DNA from: Ceratocystis colombiana
Taxonomy: Eukaryota > Ascomycota > Sordariomycetes > Microascales > Ceratocystidaceae
Direction: 5' to 3'
Length of the DNA: 64,000 nucleotides
Assembly: GCA_026419805.1 (NCBI GenBank)
Contig: JAOSLS010000022.1
Span: 1-64,000, forward strand
Positions within the stretch are counted from its first letter, which is position 1, and each line of letters starts with the position of its first letter. Under the pieces are notes generated by a model. It was not told where the DNA came from. It searched no databases and saw nothing but the letters and a program-made list of their open reading frames with translations. The position numbers and the translations under genes were made by a program. This document shows, in pieces, positions 36,078-47,700 of this stretch.

Positions 36078-39000
36078 TCCCGTAGTGTTGCGATTTCTGC
36101 GACATTTAAATTTTGGGCTCGCTACTTGTTTCTAGTAGAGACTGCCCTTGTCTTTCATCATGTCCTTTTTGCTCATGCCCATTTCATTTGTCTAGCTAGT
36201 TACCCTTTTCCGCATTTAGTAATTATAATATAATTAATCAACATGACTTAAATTGGCATACGTACGTTCGTATCTCTCCTGTTCAACCTCCAACTTCAAG
36301 GTAGCACAAGTTGAGACCCTTCTATGCATGGGTCAGCGCGCCCCAGCCATGGCCACCCAAGCCTCTAGCCTCTAGCCTCTAGCCTCTAGCCTCTAGTGAC
36401 TACTGGAGCCCGGCCCTAGCGCCTGGTCCCCTAAAACGCCTGGAGCCGGGGCCGCCAATACCTTCTTTTCCTCCTGCCATTGCAACCATCGGCTGATCAG
36501 CTTCCTGTATGGTCCTTGGGTGCCCTTGCCCCTATTTTGACGATAACTTCAAGTGTGGGTAGCACTCGCCCACAATTCAATCCAAGCAATCTGTGTCTTA
36601 CTGCGCTGTCTATTAGCCTCTCCTCCCCCTCACCTCATAGCAAGGGGGGGGGCTCACGTTCATGCACCAATGCAAACCTTCATAAGTCTAAATCGCACCT
36701 TGTGCATTCCTTTGAATGAACAGGATTCTTGCTTGTCTCAAAAAAGGCTTGGTTGGTTGTGGCTGCTAGCACGTGTCAGGGAGCAACCTGGCAAGTCTAA
36801 AAAGAGGCACAGAAGCTTCATCGAAGCTGTTGAAAGGGCTAAGCCTGTCTAGCCTATACAAGAAGCGCCGAAGAAACAGAGCCTTGCCTCTATTTCTAAA
36901 GGCACACTAGAGCAAGCAACTGCCTGCACACAGCTGCTTCAGCTCCAATATTTGATCTCATGCAGTAGCGAATCAGCTGCCGGACCAATGGTTGATTATG
37001 AAGACTCTGGTTACTCCAAGATCCAGGGCTCGTCCTCGTCCTGACCATCTTTCCCCTTTGCTGCGTCTCCACCCCCATCCGTCCGTCATCCGTCGTCCGG
37101 TCTCGCCACGAGGTTCTTACATGCTTCTCTCCACTCTGTGCTATACTATCACTTTCTTATCCCACTTAAGCCTCTTGTGGGTATATCAGGTATCCAGTGT
37201 GAGCGATCAGCTCGTCAATGCCAACTTGCTAAATTCTCAATCTTAGTTACTGGCTATCCTGGGTGTCCTCCTCTCCTCATTGTCCCCCCCCTCCTCGCTT
37301 AGGCTAAAGAAGGAACAAAAGAAAAGTCTTTTCACAACTTTGCCCGGCTTCTACTGCATCTACTACGGCTAAACGAAAACTGGGGTTAAAAAAAGACCCC
37401 CAGTGCTTTATCTGTGCCAGGCCCCTCCCTTGCTCATGGTGTTTGAGAAGGTTGCTGGTTAATGTCTCTGCACTTTCTCCTTGACGCGTTAGGTCTTTGG
37501 AGATCCCTTGGTTTCACGTGTAATTATCATCGCTTCATGTGCGGCGGCTTCGTCTTATCAACCATGGTTGGAGTGTAAAACCCACGATGTGCGCATCGCG
37601 GGTAGCCCTCTACGTCTGCACTGCGGCTGTCAGGATAGACGCTTCTTCTACCTTGGGTCTCGTGTGTGCAGCAATAGCAATCGTCTCTTTCCTTATGCCA
37701 TGCTGGCCCGGGCTCGGCCCTACCAGCAACAGCACTGGCTTGAAGATAAACTGCCGCTATTGCTTGCCTTACCCATATCCTATAAGCGACAGATACACAT
37801 CTCGACAACGCGCCTACTAGCTGATGACATCTGACCTTTGCTCCAAACAACAAAAGGCTGTAAATCTTGCTTGTTTTTCTTCTTTTCTCCCAGGCTATCT
37901 GGCTTGGCCGCCCATATACTCATCTATCTTGCTCAAGTCCAAGTCTGCAACATCCCGGCCACGTCCGTGAACCTCAAACATCTAGCGACAGGGGCCGGCA
38001 CCTCACACCCCTGCTTGGCCCCCCTCCATGTAATAGCAAAATAGTCTCTCTGTTCCTGCATAGCGCCCTAGACTCATCGGGTCGCGGAACAGAGGATGAT
38101 TGATGCAACGTCGAGCTCAGTCTTTTATCTTGAAGAGGACTCTGTGCTTCTCCATTCGCATCACCTGCTTTCCTCTTCTTTCTCTCTTTTCTTCGTTTCC
38201 GTTCTTTTTGTTTGGTGTGTTTTCTGTTCAAGATCTGCGGCTGGTCTATCACGCTCTTTTTCTTTCTTTCTTTCTTTCTTTTTTTTCTTTTCCATTCTCC
38301 TTTCGTTCTTGTTTATATCAGGTTTCTCTTCTTACGCACTGCGTGTCGTCTCTCTTTTCCCTACTCTTTTTTCCTTCTTCTCTTCGTCTCTCTGTCGTCT
38401 GTGGCGTGCATTCTCTCGGGTCGCATCTCGTCTCTTATCGGCTGTATTCACCATACTTACTTTGACAACTTTCAGGTGCAACATGAGCAACTAAACCGAA
38501 CGAAAGCATTCGAGAATCACCAACCTTTGGCTCTGAACTGGCTTCTCCCGCTATGCCCTATACCTCTCGACGACAAATCCGGTCTTCTGCAATCAAAAGA
38601 CACTGAAGTTAACTTTGTCTGCTGCACCTGATACACCACTCACTGCCTTTCCACGATACTCTTCTCTCTTCTCATAGCCTGGTTGCTACATTTTCTCTTC
38701 TGTCTCTTCATTTCATTTTCACTCTCGCCCGTCAACGACGCATTTACTTTCTCTTCTTCCGCGATCTTCCACCTTGTTCTGATTTCTCTCTTCATGGATC
38801 TATCTGCTACGCAACCTTCTTCTCGCTCTCTTAGCAACCCTCTACTACTACTTAGCACCCCAATACCGTCCCCCAAGGATCGTCCTCGTATAATCTTTTC
38901 ATACGGGCTCGGCTGGGCAACTGCAGCAAGACACGAGCTCTAAAGGTATGTAACGTTTGGTAACCTTTGGTAACCTTTCCTGCCTATGACTGGCCGACTC

Positions 39001-39325
39001 TCCCCAGTCCTGTCTTGGAATATTCTTTGCGCCCATTACACAACTGCTGTGGCCTTGCACCATGTTTCAGCTGCAGGGGTAGAGGAACAGACGAGACAGC
39101 TTTGAGATAGAGGGCAGTCTCTACGATAGTCTCTGTGTAACACCCGACTATTTAGCTGGACCCTTCTATCTTTCTCTCGCTCGCTCACTCATATGTCTAA
39201 TGGCGAGCTGCATGTCTTGGGTTGTCATAAAATAAAGACTCGTATGGGAGCCTCCCCCCCCCCTCCAAGTGGCCGCGTTTTTATGTTCTGCCGTCTTTTC
39301 CTTTTGCTTTTCCCTTCTTTGCAAG
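36078..39325. other. Gene-free spacer with minisatellite and CT-rich leader
   Basis: Contains a perfect heptamer array, five GCCTCTA units plus one base, at 36361-36396. A TTTC run lies near 38262-38290. Long CT-rich stretches from 38090 to 38940 and at 39270-39320 probably belong to the promoter and leader of the DUF6536 gene. A 49-codon ATG frame at 38794-38943 ends two bases before a GTATGT donor-like site (38946) and could be an upstream ORF in a spliced leader. Confidence 0.35.
36361..36396 (+). repeat. GCCTCTA heptamer tandem array
   Basis: Five perfect GCCTCTA units plus one base, 284 bp beyond the stop codon of the GMC gene. A degenerate array of the same unit lies at 25203-25236. 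Confidence 0.85.
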
Positions 39326-41879
39326 ATGAGCTTCGACGAAAGGACATCAACCCTCGCCACACGCCTCTCAGACCGTTCCCTCAGCATCATGAGGGATCTT
39401 CAAAACCCATCTCCTTTGGCCATTATTGCTAACCACATCGGCTTTAGTCTCAACTCTTTGCAGCCAATTCCAAACTCGCAGCCCAAAATGAACCGGATCT
39501 CGCGCCACAGTTTCCAATGGCCATTCCGTGATAGCACACACTTCCACAGCAACAGCAACTCCGCCACAAGTAACCACACTGCTCTTACAGCCTTGTCAAA
39601 TGATAATACTACTATCAGAAGCGGGTTCTGGGCCCGCCAAGCTACTTGGATCTCTAGACGGCACCAGCACAGCAACAGCGCTGCTTCTGATGCAAACATT
39701 GTGCCCGACTATGTTGTCAACTACATGCGTGGCGAGACTCCCGAAAGCTTGGCCATAAAACGTGAGATGAGGCGAGGGCCGCAGGCTATCCGAATCCATA
39801 GGCATTCGCGAGGCTTTCAATCTCGATCTGCTGATTTCTTCACACCCCAGGATAGCGATGGCTTCAGCGACACTGCATCTGATACTGCCTTCCGCGGAAT
39901 GGAAAAGGATGTCCAGTGCCTAGGCTGGTCTTCAGGCTGGCGTGCCACCCTGCTACTGAACTTGGGCGTCACCTTCACGATACTCATGCTCCTTGTCGCT
40001 GTCTTTATCGCGGTAATAACCCGCACAAACTCTCTCACAAAACGAGATGCTTTATTCACGGGTGCCTGTGAGAATGTGGAAAATATCGGCTACGGCCTTC
40101 ATGTGGTCACTAGTGCTATGGCAATAGCTATCCTTGCCATTGGAAACTACACATTTCAGGTGCTGAGTAGTCCCACCCGTGCCGAAGTTGTTGCCGCCCA
40201 TGAAAAGAAATGGTGGCTTGATATTGGCATCCCTTCAGTAAGAAACTTGGGCTATATCTCTAGCGGCCGTGTGGTTATCATTGTGAGCTTGCTGTTGTCC
40301 GTATTCACAGCGCAGGTCCTGTAAGACGATGCTTTCCCCTGTTCCAGCATGAATTCGATATACTAACATTCCCACTAGCTATAAATCTATCCTGTTTGTT
40401 GCCCACTCTTCCGCTGGATATGGCATGGCTCTAGTGTCCGAAAGCTATCTCTCTGGCGCTTCTTTCCAAGAAAACTCATTCAACAACAACGCTGGTGGCC
40501 TTCCCTTAGATTACCTTCTTTCACTACAGCAGACAACCTCCGAATTCACTAAGCTGTCGACAGCCGACTGCGCTCGTGACTTTGCCAGTAAAATCATCTC
40601 GTCATTCGGCGTCCTACTACTTGTCACCACGCAGGAAGATTCCGCCAAGGGTTCTTTACTTCAGACCGCTATCAATGGCACTCTTCTGTCAGATTTCGCG
40701 GACACCATCACCGACTCAAAAATTGTGACCAACGGCTACAACGTCGACTATTGCATGGCTCTACCAAGCCAGCTCGAGAAAACGTGCTCTATCAAGGTTA
40801 AGACAAGCCTTCTTCTAGCTTCTGTTTTGGTGACCTTTATCATCACTCTGCTCCTTGGCGCTATTTTCTTGACAATGGCCAAGTTTTTGCCTCTAGCAAC
40901 TTTGGACGATGCCATCAACTCATTTCTAAACATCCCCGACAATACAACGTCAGGCGCGTGCTTGCTAACCAAGGATGACGTAAAGGAGGGTCGTTGGCAT
41001 CAAGTCGGAGAAAAGCTGTGGGCTCCCCAAGAGCACCTCTGGCTGATGGCACCCTCGATGATGCGCTGGGTGATATGGGTTCTCTCGCTATTCGTGCCAG
41101 CCATACTTGCTGCAGTTTCCATTACCCTTGGCATTGTAGATGACCCGTTCAAGACATTGTCGAATTTTGCCATGCCTACGGACAGCCAGTTTCATATATT
41201 CAAGACGGGCTCCTCAGATTCTAGCATTGCGCTCTTGAGCGGTTTGCCTCATCTATTCCCGGCTATCCTATACATGGTAACGGATGCTTTAGTATCGACT
41301 TACTTTGTGTCGCATGAAATGAGTCAGTATGCCAGCAGCAACCGGCCGAAGCACCTACGCCTGAGCTCTGGTGTTTTGCGTGGGAACCAGACGTCTAGTC
41401 TTTACATTACTATTCCATTCAAGTGGTCATGGGCGATAATCACCATCTTTATTGGCCTTAGCTTCGTTGTCAGCCAGTCCATCTTCATGATCTCGATCAA
41501 GTATCTTCCGTCTCCATTAACGTCAGATCAAACGCTTCATGAAACCCCCGGCATTGGCATGAGTGGTATCGGCATGGTGTTGTTCATTGCCATCTTAGGC
41601 GTTCTTCTATTTCTAATTGTCGGACTGGGCATGCGGCGTGCAGATCCATTCCCTATGAGTAAAGCGAGTACTTTCTCTGGAAATCCCATGGTGTTGCGTG
41701 GCGGCACGTGCAGTGCGGTGATTAGCTCTCGCTGTCATACTCTAGGGCGCTCGGATATTTCCAGCGAGGCATTAGTATGGGGAGTCGTGCAGGAAGGTGA
41801 TGGTGCCGGGATTCCAGGTCACGCAGCTTTCTCGTATAAGGAAGTAGGCGCGCTACAAGCTGGAAGAGCCTATGCATAA
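39326..41879 (+). CDS. DUF6536 multi-span membrane protein
   Basis: Two exons (39326-40320, 40379-41879) joined by a 58-nt GTAAGA/TAG intron with a TACTAAC branch site give 831 residues. An N-terminal region of about 200 residues is Ser/His/Asn-rich and probably cytosolic. The DUF6536 domain follows, with GWRATLLLNLG, the GACENVENIGYGLHV block and SPTRAEV ... WLDIGIPSVRNL, all hallmarks of this fungal family. I count eight transmembrane helices, the last near residue 745. A conserved patch close to the C-terminus reads LRGGTCSAVISSRCH. The family's function is not known. The start at 39326 is the first ATG after a pyrimidine tract, and a later Met is possible. The stop lies 93 bp from the convergent stop of the HAD gene. 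Confidence 0.85.
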
Positions 41880-41972
41880 GTTGTAGGTTCTGGTAGTGGA
41901 GAAATCAGTTTTGTCCTTTATGTTTTACTTTATGTCATGCAGTTTAAATCTAGAAAATATTTGTCGCTTCAA

Positions 41973-42906
41973 TCAAATCTTGGCCTGGGCGCGAAGCTGT
42001 GGTGGATGGGACCCTGCCAGTTTCAAGCCTGTGATACGCTCCAGCTCATCCACTGCCTCGTATGTTCTTCCCAGCGAAACCTTTAGGGTACGGAAACCCT
42101 GAGCCCTCGCTGCGCGTAGGTTCTCACCAATGTCATCCAGGAATAAGATGTCGCTAGGCTCTATGGGACCAGCAGCAAGTCCTTCCCCTTTTCCAGTCGC
42201 TCGCTTTTGCTCTAGTACTTCATTCGCCCGTTCTAAAGCAAGCCTGTAAATCTCTGGCTCCGGTTTGCGCATGCCAACATGCGCAGACGATACAAAAAAA
42301 TCAAACCAGCTGCGTACCGCATTAGCCCCCACATTGCTTTTGCTTAGCGCATGAGCTGCTGGAAATTTCACTGTGTTGCTTAATGCACCTATCAGGAATT
42401 GGCCACTGGTGCGCAACGCCTGCAGCGCAGGATACATCCACGGATCAGGCGTGGCGGAGTGCTCCACAATGGCGTTGAACAGTTTCTGGGCGTCAATCTG
42501 TGGTGGTGGGCTATCTGGAGCCAGAGTTAGGGCCGTAGAAGCTTGTGCGTTCTGGCGTTGGCAGAAGGCAGACCAGTGGGCGGCATTATGCAGATCTGCC
42601 GAGAAGCCATGGAAAAAGGCATTGTCCAAAGGAATCTCGCCGCGCTCGAGGCGGTGCCAGTAGCCGTTGGGAGCCGACTTGGAAATAGCGGTGTTTATCC
42701 AGCCGCGCGGAATGTCAAGGTTGAGCTCATACTCAAGGATTGCTTGAAAGGGCGAGAGCACCTATGAGCCAAGCTAGCTGTGAGTTTGGTGGCTTAAAGA
42801 ACAAGATCTAGCTTGGTTTGGTAGATAACTGCATGAAATGGAGCCAACTTACACATACTCCGCCCACGTCAAAGAGAATAAGCTTTGGTTTTGGCGGGGA
42901 GGTCAT
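41973..42906 (-). CDS. HAD-superfamily phosphatase (subfamily IA-like)
   Basis: Two exons (42906-42853, 42761-41973) with a 91-nt intron give 280 residues. Splicing rebuilds motif I as ILFDVGGVC|VLSPFQAI: Asp13 is the nucleophile, while the usual second Asp of DxD is Gly15, as also seen in YihX-like HADs (FDLGNV). Motif II is ALSNT, motif III GMRKPEPEIY and motif IV ILFLDDIGENL, so metal and phosphate ligands are otherwise intact. A helical cap (about 35-125) is consistent with subfamily I and with the N-terminal phosphatase domain of epoxide-hydrolase-like proteins. It probably removes phosphate from a small metabolite; the substrate is unknown. The gene is divergent from RPL5 and convergent with the DUF6536 gene. 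Confidence 0.85.
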
Positions 42907-43433
42907 GGCTAAGATTTGCCTATAGCAAATGTGGGATTAGAAAAGAAAAACTGAACGAAAGGCAAGCCTGCTTAGTGACAGTGAGGATAATGATACAATC
43001 TAATTCAACGTATCTTAGGATGCCTCAAGTAAAGTGCTACTTCGAATAATTTTCAACCGTCACAATTCATAGTGCTATGCTACATACAATACCCCAACTT
43101 TTGTATCAATGAAGAATGCAGAGTCCATTTACTCAATCAAGTTTGACCGAGGTTCCGTAGTGCATACATCCGGACATGTGCTTATCGATAGGGATAAGCG
43201 ATATCGATAAATCAAGAGACCCCACGTGACTCCACAACTTTACAAGACACCAACCAGTCTGTTTGTCCAGTGCATGCGACTTTCCTTAGGGCAAAAAAGC
43301 CCCACAGAAATGTTTTTTTTGACCACACATTCAATATTATCATATGGCTGGAATCTCTGTTCCACTGTTGCGCTCCGGTCCTTCTCCCCTTGTAATCTAA
43401 CCACAAGTCCCAGGTACAGATCAAACCGTCAAA
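42907..43433. promoter_or_regulatory. Shared divergent promoter, HAD gene and RPL5
   Basis: A 527-bp spacer between two start codons on opposite strands. It contains TTATCGATA (43182-43190), GATAAGCG, ATATCGATAA (43201-43210) and a CACGTG palindrome (43223-43228), all about 205-255 bp before the RPL5 ATG. CACGTG is the site class of Cbf1-type bHLH factors, which are known in ribosomal-protein promoters of some ascomycetes. Function here is inferred. Confidence 0.45.
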
Positions 43434-44744
43434 ATGGTAAGTTGACAATACACAGACAAACAGCACTTTACTGCTGGGAAAGAAAGAGATATGTTGATTT
43501 CTCTTTGTTTCTGAATCACTGCCTTCGGTTTCTGTAGGCCTTTTTACGTGTGGCTCTCTATACAAGTAAGAGAGCCTCCGTGATGCTATAAGGCCTCTGA
43601 AACTCGATGGTCAGTTTGGCCCCAAGACACATGGCATATGGCAGAAACGCCTAAACCTCGAGTCGATGCAAGATGCTTCGGATATTCTGCAAAATCTGAA
43701 GCGCAAATTGCTGACTCTGCTTTTTGTTTCTTTTTCCAGGCCTTCCACAAGCTTGTTAAGAGCAGCGCGTACTACAGGTAAGCTAGACTCCCCTCATCCT
43801 ATGGATGCAGTAATTTATGAAACCAAGGCACACATCGTCGTTTTTATCACGTAGCAATACTAACAGTCCTTCTCAACAGTCGCTACCAGACTAAGTACAA
43901 GCGTAGACGTCAGGGAAAGACCGACTACTACGCCCGCAAGCGCCTGATCACCCAGGCCAAGAACAAGTACGGTGCCCCCAAGTACCGCCTAGTCGTCCGC
44001 TTCACCAACCGCGACGTCATCTGCCAGATTGTCTCTTCTGAGATCACTGGCGACAAGGTTCTGGCCGCCGCCTACTCCCACGAGCTTCGTGCCTATGGTG
44101 TCAAGCACGGTCTGACCAACTGGGCCGCTGCCTATGCTACCGGTCTTCTGGTCGCCCGCCGTGTCCTGAAGAAGCTGTCGCTGGACGAGCAGTTCCCTGG
44201 TGTTGAGGAGGCCGATGGCGAGTTCACCCTGACCGAGGCCGCCGAGACCGACAACGGCGAGCGCCGTCCCTTCAAGGCCTTCCTGGATGTTGGTCTGACC
44301 CGCACTTCGACTGGTGCCCGTGTCTTCGGTGCCATGAAGGGTGCCTCCGATGGTGGTCTGCTGATCCCCCACTCCGAGAAGCGTTTCCCCGGCTACGACA
44401 TGGAGTCCAAGGAGCTGGATGCTGACACCCTCCGCAACTACATCTTCGGTGGCCACGTTGCTGAGTACATGGAGACCCTGGCTGATGATGATGAGGAGCG
44501 CTACCAAGGCCAGTTCTGCAAGTACCTCGAGGATGATGTTGAGGCTGATAGTATTGAGGATATGTGGACCGAGGCCCACGCTGCCATCCGTGAGGACCCC
44601 TTCAAGAAGGTCGAGTCCGATGCTCCCAAGAAGACCAAGGCTGAGTGGGCTGCTATTTCCAAGAGCTACAAGGTCAAGAAGCTGACCCTGGAGGAGCGCA
44701 AGGCCCGCGTTGCCCAGCGCATCACCGAGCTCCGCTCCGCTTAA
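43434..44744 (+). CDS. RPL5: 60S ribosomal protein L5 (uL18)
   Basis: Three exons (43434-43436, 43740-43777, 43880-44744) give 301 residues, the expected length. The protein binds 5S rRNA and sits in the central protuberance of the large subunit. Exon 1 contributes only the ATG, directly followed by GTAAGT; exon 2 is 38 nt (AFHKLVKSSAYYS); exon 3 carries the rest. The N-terminal block RYQTKYKRRRQGKTDYYARK, the VRFTNRDVICQI strand and the GARVFGAMKGASDGG region are uL18 signatures. The C-terminus is Lys-rich with the conserved KVKKLTLEERKARV. Codon use is strongly biased towards C-ending codons, as expected of a highly expressed gene. Intron 1 (303 nt) contains an exon-like segment discussed in the findings. 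Confidence 0.96.
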
Positions 44745-47700
44745 GTGTGGACGACGAAGGGCTCAAGGAAGTCAGATACAAAAAAAACAAAACAAAAGAA
44801 CGATTTGTAAAAGAGATCAAATGCCAAAAATCCGGAAATTCTTTTTTTTCTGCTTCAACCAACAAACCACTGTTTTCTTTTTCTTTATATGCACACACGG
44901 ACATAGATATGCATATATATGCGGGGTATCTTTTAGGGGGCTTCATTTTTCTTTTCTGGATCGGATCAGGAGTTTTCTTTTTTTTTTTCAGTTACTGGAA
45001 CAATCTTACAAAAATCAGTAACGAAACTTGATTGCAAGTCATCGATTTTTACAAATCATCAAGACCAAGGTGCCAAGGGTACATGGGACAATCAGACAGT
45101 CGTAAGCGTAGTGAAAACTCTTGGTCAAAAAATGCCCCACTTCATCGATAAGCAAAACCCTAGGTTGAATTTTTATGACTACACACCTAAACCCTACTCT
45201 ATGTTAGGGCGCTGTGGACAAATCGATCATCACAGTATTTATACTTGCTCAGTATGTTGTCGGAGGTAAGGGAAGTTGGTTACACATGTATGTAACACAA
45301 GGTTGTAACCAATTAATGTATAAAAACAAGTAGAATACTACTAGTAAGTATACTGTGAATGAAGGGGTTGCGCAATGGCCGTAGCCAGACTGAAAGAGTA
45401 TGTATCTAGACAACGAGCTAGAAAGTGTGCAAGATAGAGACTTTCGTTTCCTCTAACTTGATAGAGAGAGAGATAGATCAGAGACGCATCGCCACGAGTG
45501 GGCTGTTTACAATGGAGACGCTGGAGTGGCATGCATAGTATGGAGACAGGGTTGTTGGTATAGAAGTAATAGCTGATCACATGGCAGTCAGGCTGTCCAT
45601 CTATAGGCCGCTTTAGGCTGGTTTAGGTTGGTAAAATTAAGAGAAACCCTTTCAGGGTAGGTAATAGATGTAGAAATGAATTTGGGATTTTGAATTGCTA
45701 ACTTACACAGAGTGTTATGAAGTAAGCTGCCAAGGTTATGGTTTCGTGATCTGGCAGAACTATCAAACTATCCCAACAACTTGGGCAAGACAATAGAGTA
45801 AATAGATAACCATTGAATTTCGAAAGCTGGACAGAAGCTACCTATTAGAGTGTTAGATCACCTGAGCCTCTTGGTCAGCCGATGAGTTTGATTTCAAAAC
45901 AAGCTGTGTTCTAACTTTAACGAGTGCCAACCGTACTCGACTATTAGTGCTCACTTTTCGTTGCGTTGTAAAAAGGTAGCATGTAACTTAATATAGAGCA
46001 TCTAAAACATCAGTGAGTTTCTTAGCGAGTTTATCGACAACTGGAACAGCGATGTCAAGAGTCTGCAGGATGACTCCAGAGACGAAGACGAGGACGAGAA
46101 TAAAACTACTTTTTTATCGCGCCTTTTCTTCCAAAGGTCTAGAGGCTAGAAAGTAGCTGCTCACAGCACATCCTCCAATAGCTACTGTAATCCTTGCGAG
46201 CCATCCCCACAGATGTATTTTCTAGAACATTACTTGATATCCTAAAATCTCACTTTAATCATTAGTCAGTATTCAACTACTTAGTCATATATCTCAATAG
46301 CTTGTCAGCATGACCCTTTGCATATTCAGCCCATAGAAGTTGAGACCTTTTAAAACTTTGGCAACATTGAACCTATCTTCACCTGCAACTTGGGCCTAAT
46401 ACGATCGCATCTTACCCGGGCTGATGCGATAGACCATCGTATTGTTAGGAAATATAGCGTCCCCGCACACGCCAACTGAGTGGTTAACATGCGCGTTTAT
46501 CTGTAGTTGCCTGGATATCGGGAATCAGTACTACATAGTTAGCGGTACATCTCAGTTATGAAAAATATCCAAGAGTAGATAACAGCTAGTGCCATCCTTC
46601 GGGTCCCGAAGCAAGGCGAGGATTAGCCTAGCGACTCTATAACCGTATGGTGAGTCTTCAGCCACGGTGGAGGTGTAATGGAGGAACCAGGTTTTAGGTC
46701 GAACCGGAAACTGGCCCTTAGAAAATTTAAAATACACTTCAGAAGCATTCCCCATTCTGATTCTGATGTCAGCAAAACTCCTGCCCCAAGGCATCCATCT
46801 GATTCAAAGTTGGCCCCACGCATCCGTCTTCGATCACAGAGTTACTGCAAATCCTTAGATCAGGGTATCCATGAATACGAACATAAGACTCCCCTCATAT
46901 CAACAACATGGCCCATCACCAAGTTGTCCCCTCTTAGGAATTTACATTCCAGTCTAGACCATATTCTTATTTTCAGTAGCTAAAGTTATCCTTCTAAGAT
47001 GATAAGCATAAAATCCCACTAGCTTTAGAGAGTTGTAGTTAGCCCTCAATTTCCAGCTAGATATCAACATTGAGTCTTCTGAGTCTTACTCAAACAGCTT
47101 GTAAAAACTACTCCTTCTTACTACGATATCCAGAGCTTATATCAACTTTGTTGTATTCCCAATAAACTCAACATGGCTGCCCATGTTATATCTCGAAATT
47201 CAATTCTTCACAACGACAAGAATTTGCCAAATCGTTTTAACAAACAAGATGGCGATGTTACACAAGCGAGTAGAGCTTGACACAACATAATACATTCCAT
47301 GATATCTTTGAAACGGCTATCTGGATTAATTCATTAACTGGCGCTTAGCTAGGGGTACTCTATTTTTTTTCTAACTTTACTGCACGTCTCAATAAGACAT
47401 TGAGAAAAACATTGAAGAAGATGGAGGGGGGTTATCTCCGGGCCGGCCTAGGCCATATCTAGGCGCTCTCTATCTTATATGCCCGCTACCCGTGGCCAAC
47501 CTCTAAGTCACGCAATAAAATGCCGTTTAGTTATCAAACCATCTTGGCGCTATCCGCATGGAACACAGTTTCGGACGAACTAACGTTCCTAAAAGTACAG
47601 GCTACATCGGAAGGAGTTTCTGTACATTGATATGTGTTTGTTTGTGACAGATTCTGATAATAATTTCTATTACGCCCATGATTCTTATCTCCAGATTGCC

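Noticed and set aside
38096..38631. Leu/Phe/Ser-rich frames resembling membrane proteins
   Set aside because: They derive from TTTC and CT repeats in all three frames, so the hydrophobicity is compositional.
43570..43700. Possible box C/D snoRNA in RPL5 intron 1 (GTGATGC ... CTGA)
   Set aside because: Box C is imperfect and no terminal stem or consistent C'/D' pair can be drawn.
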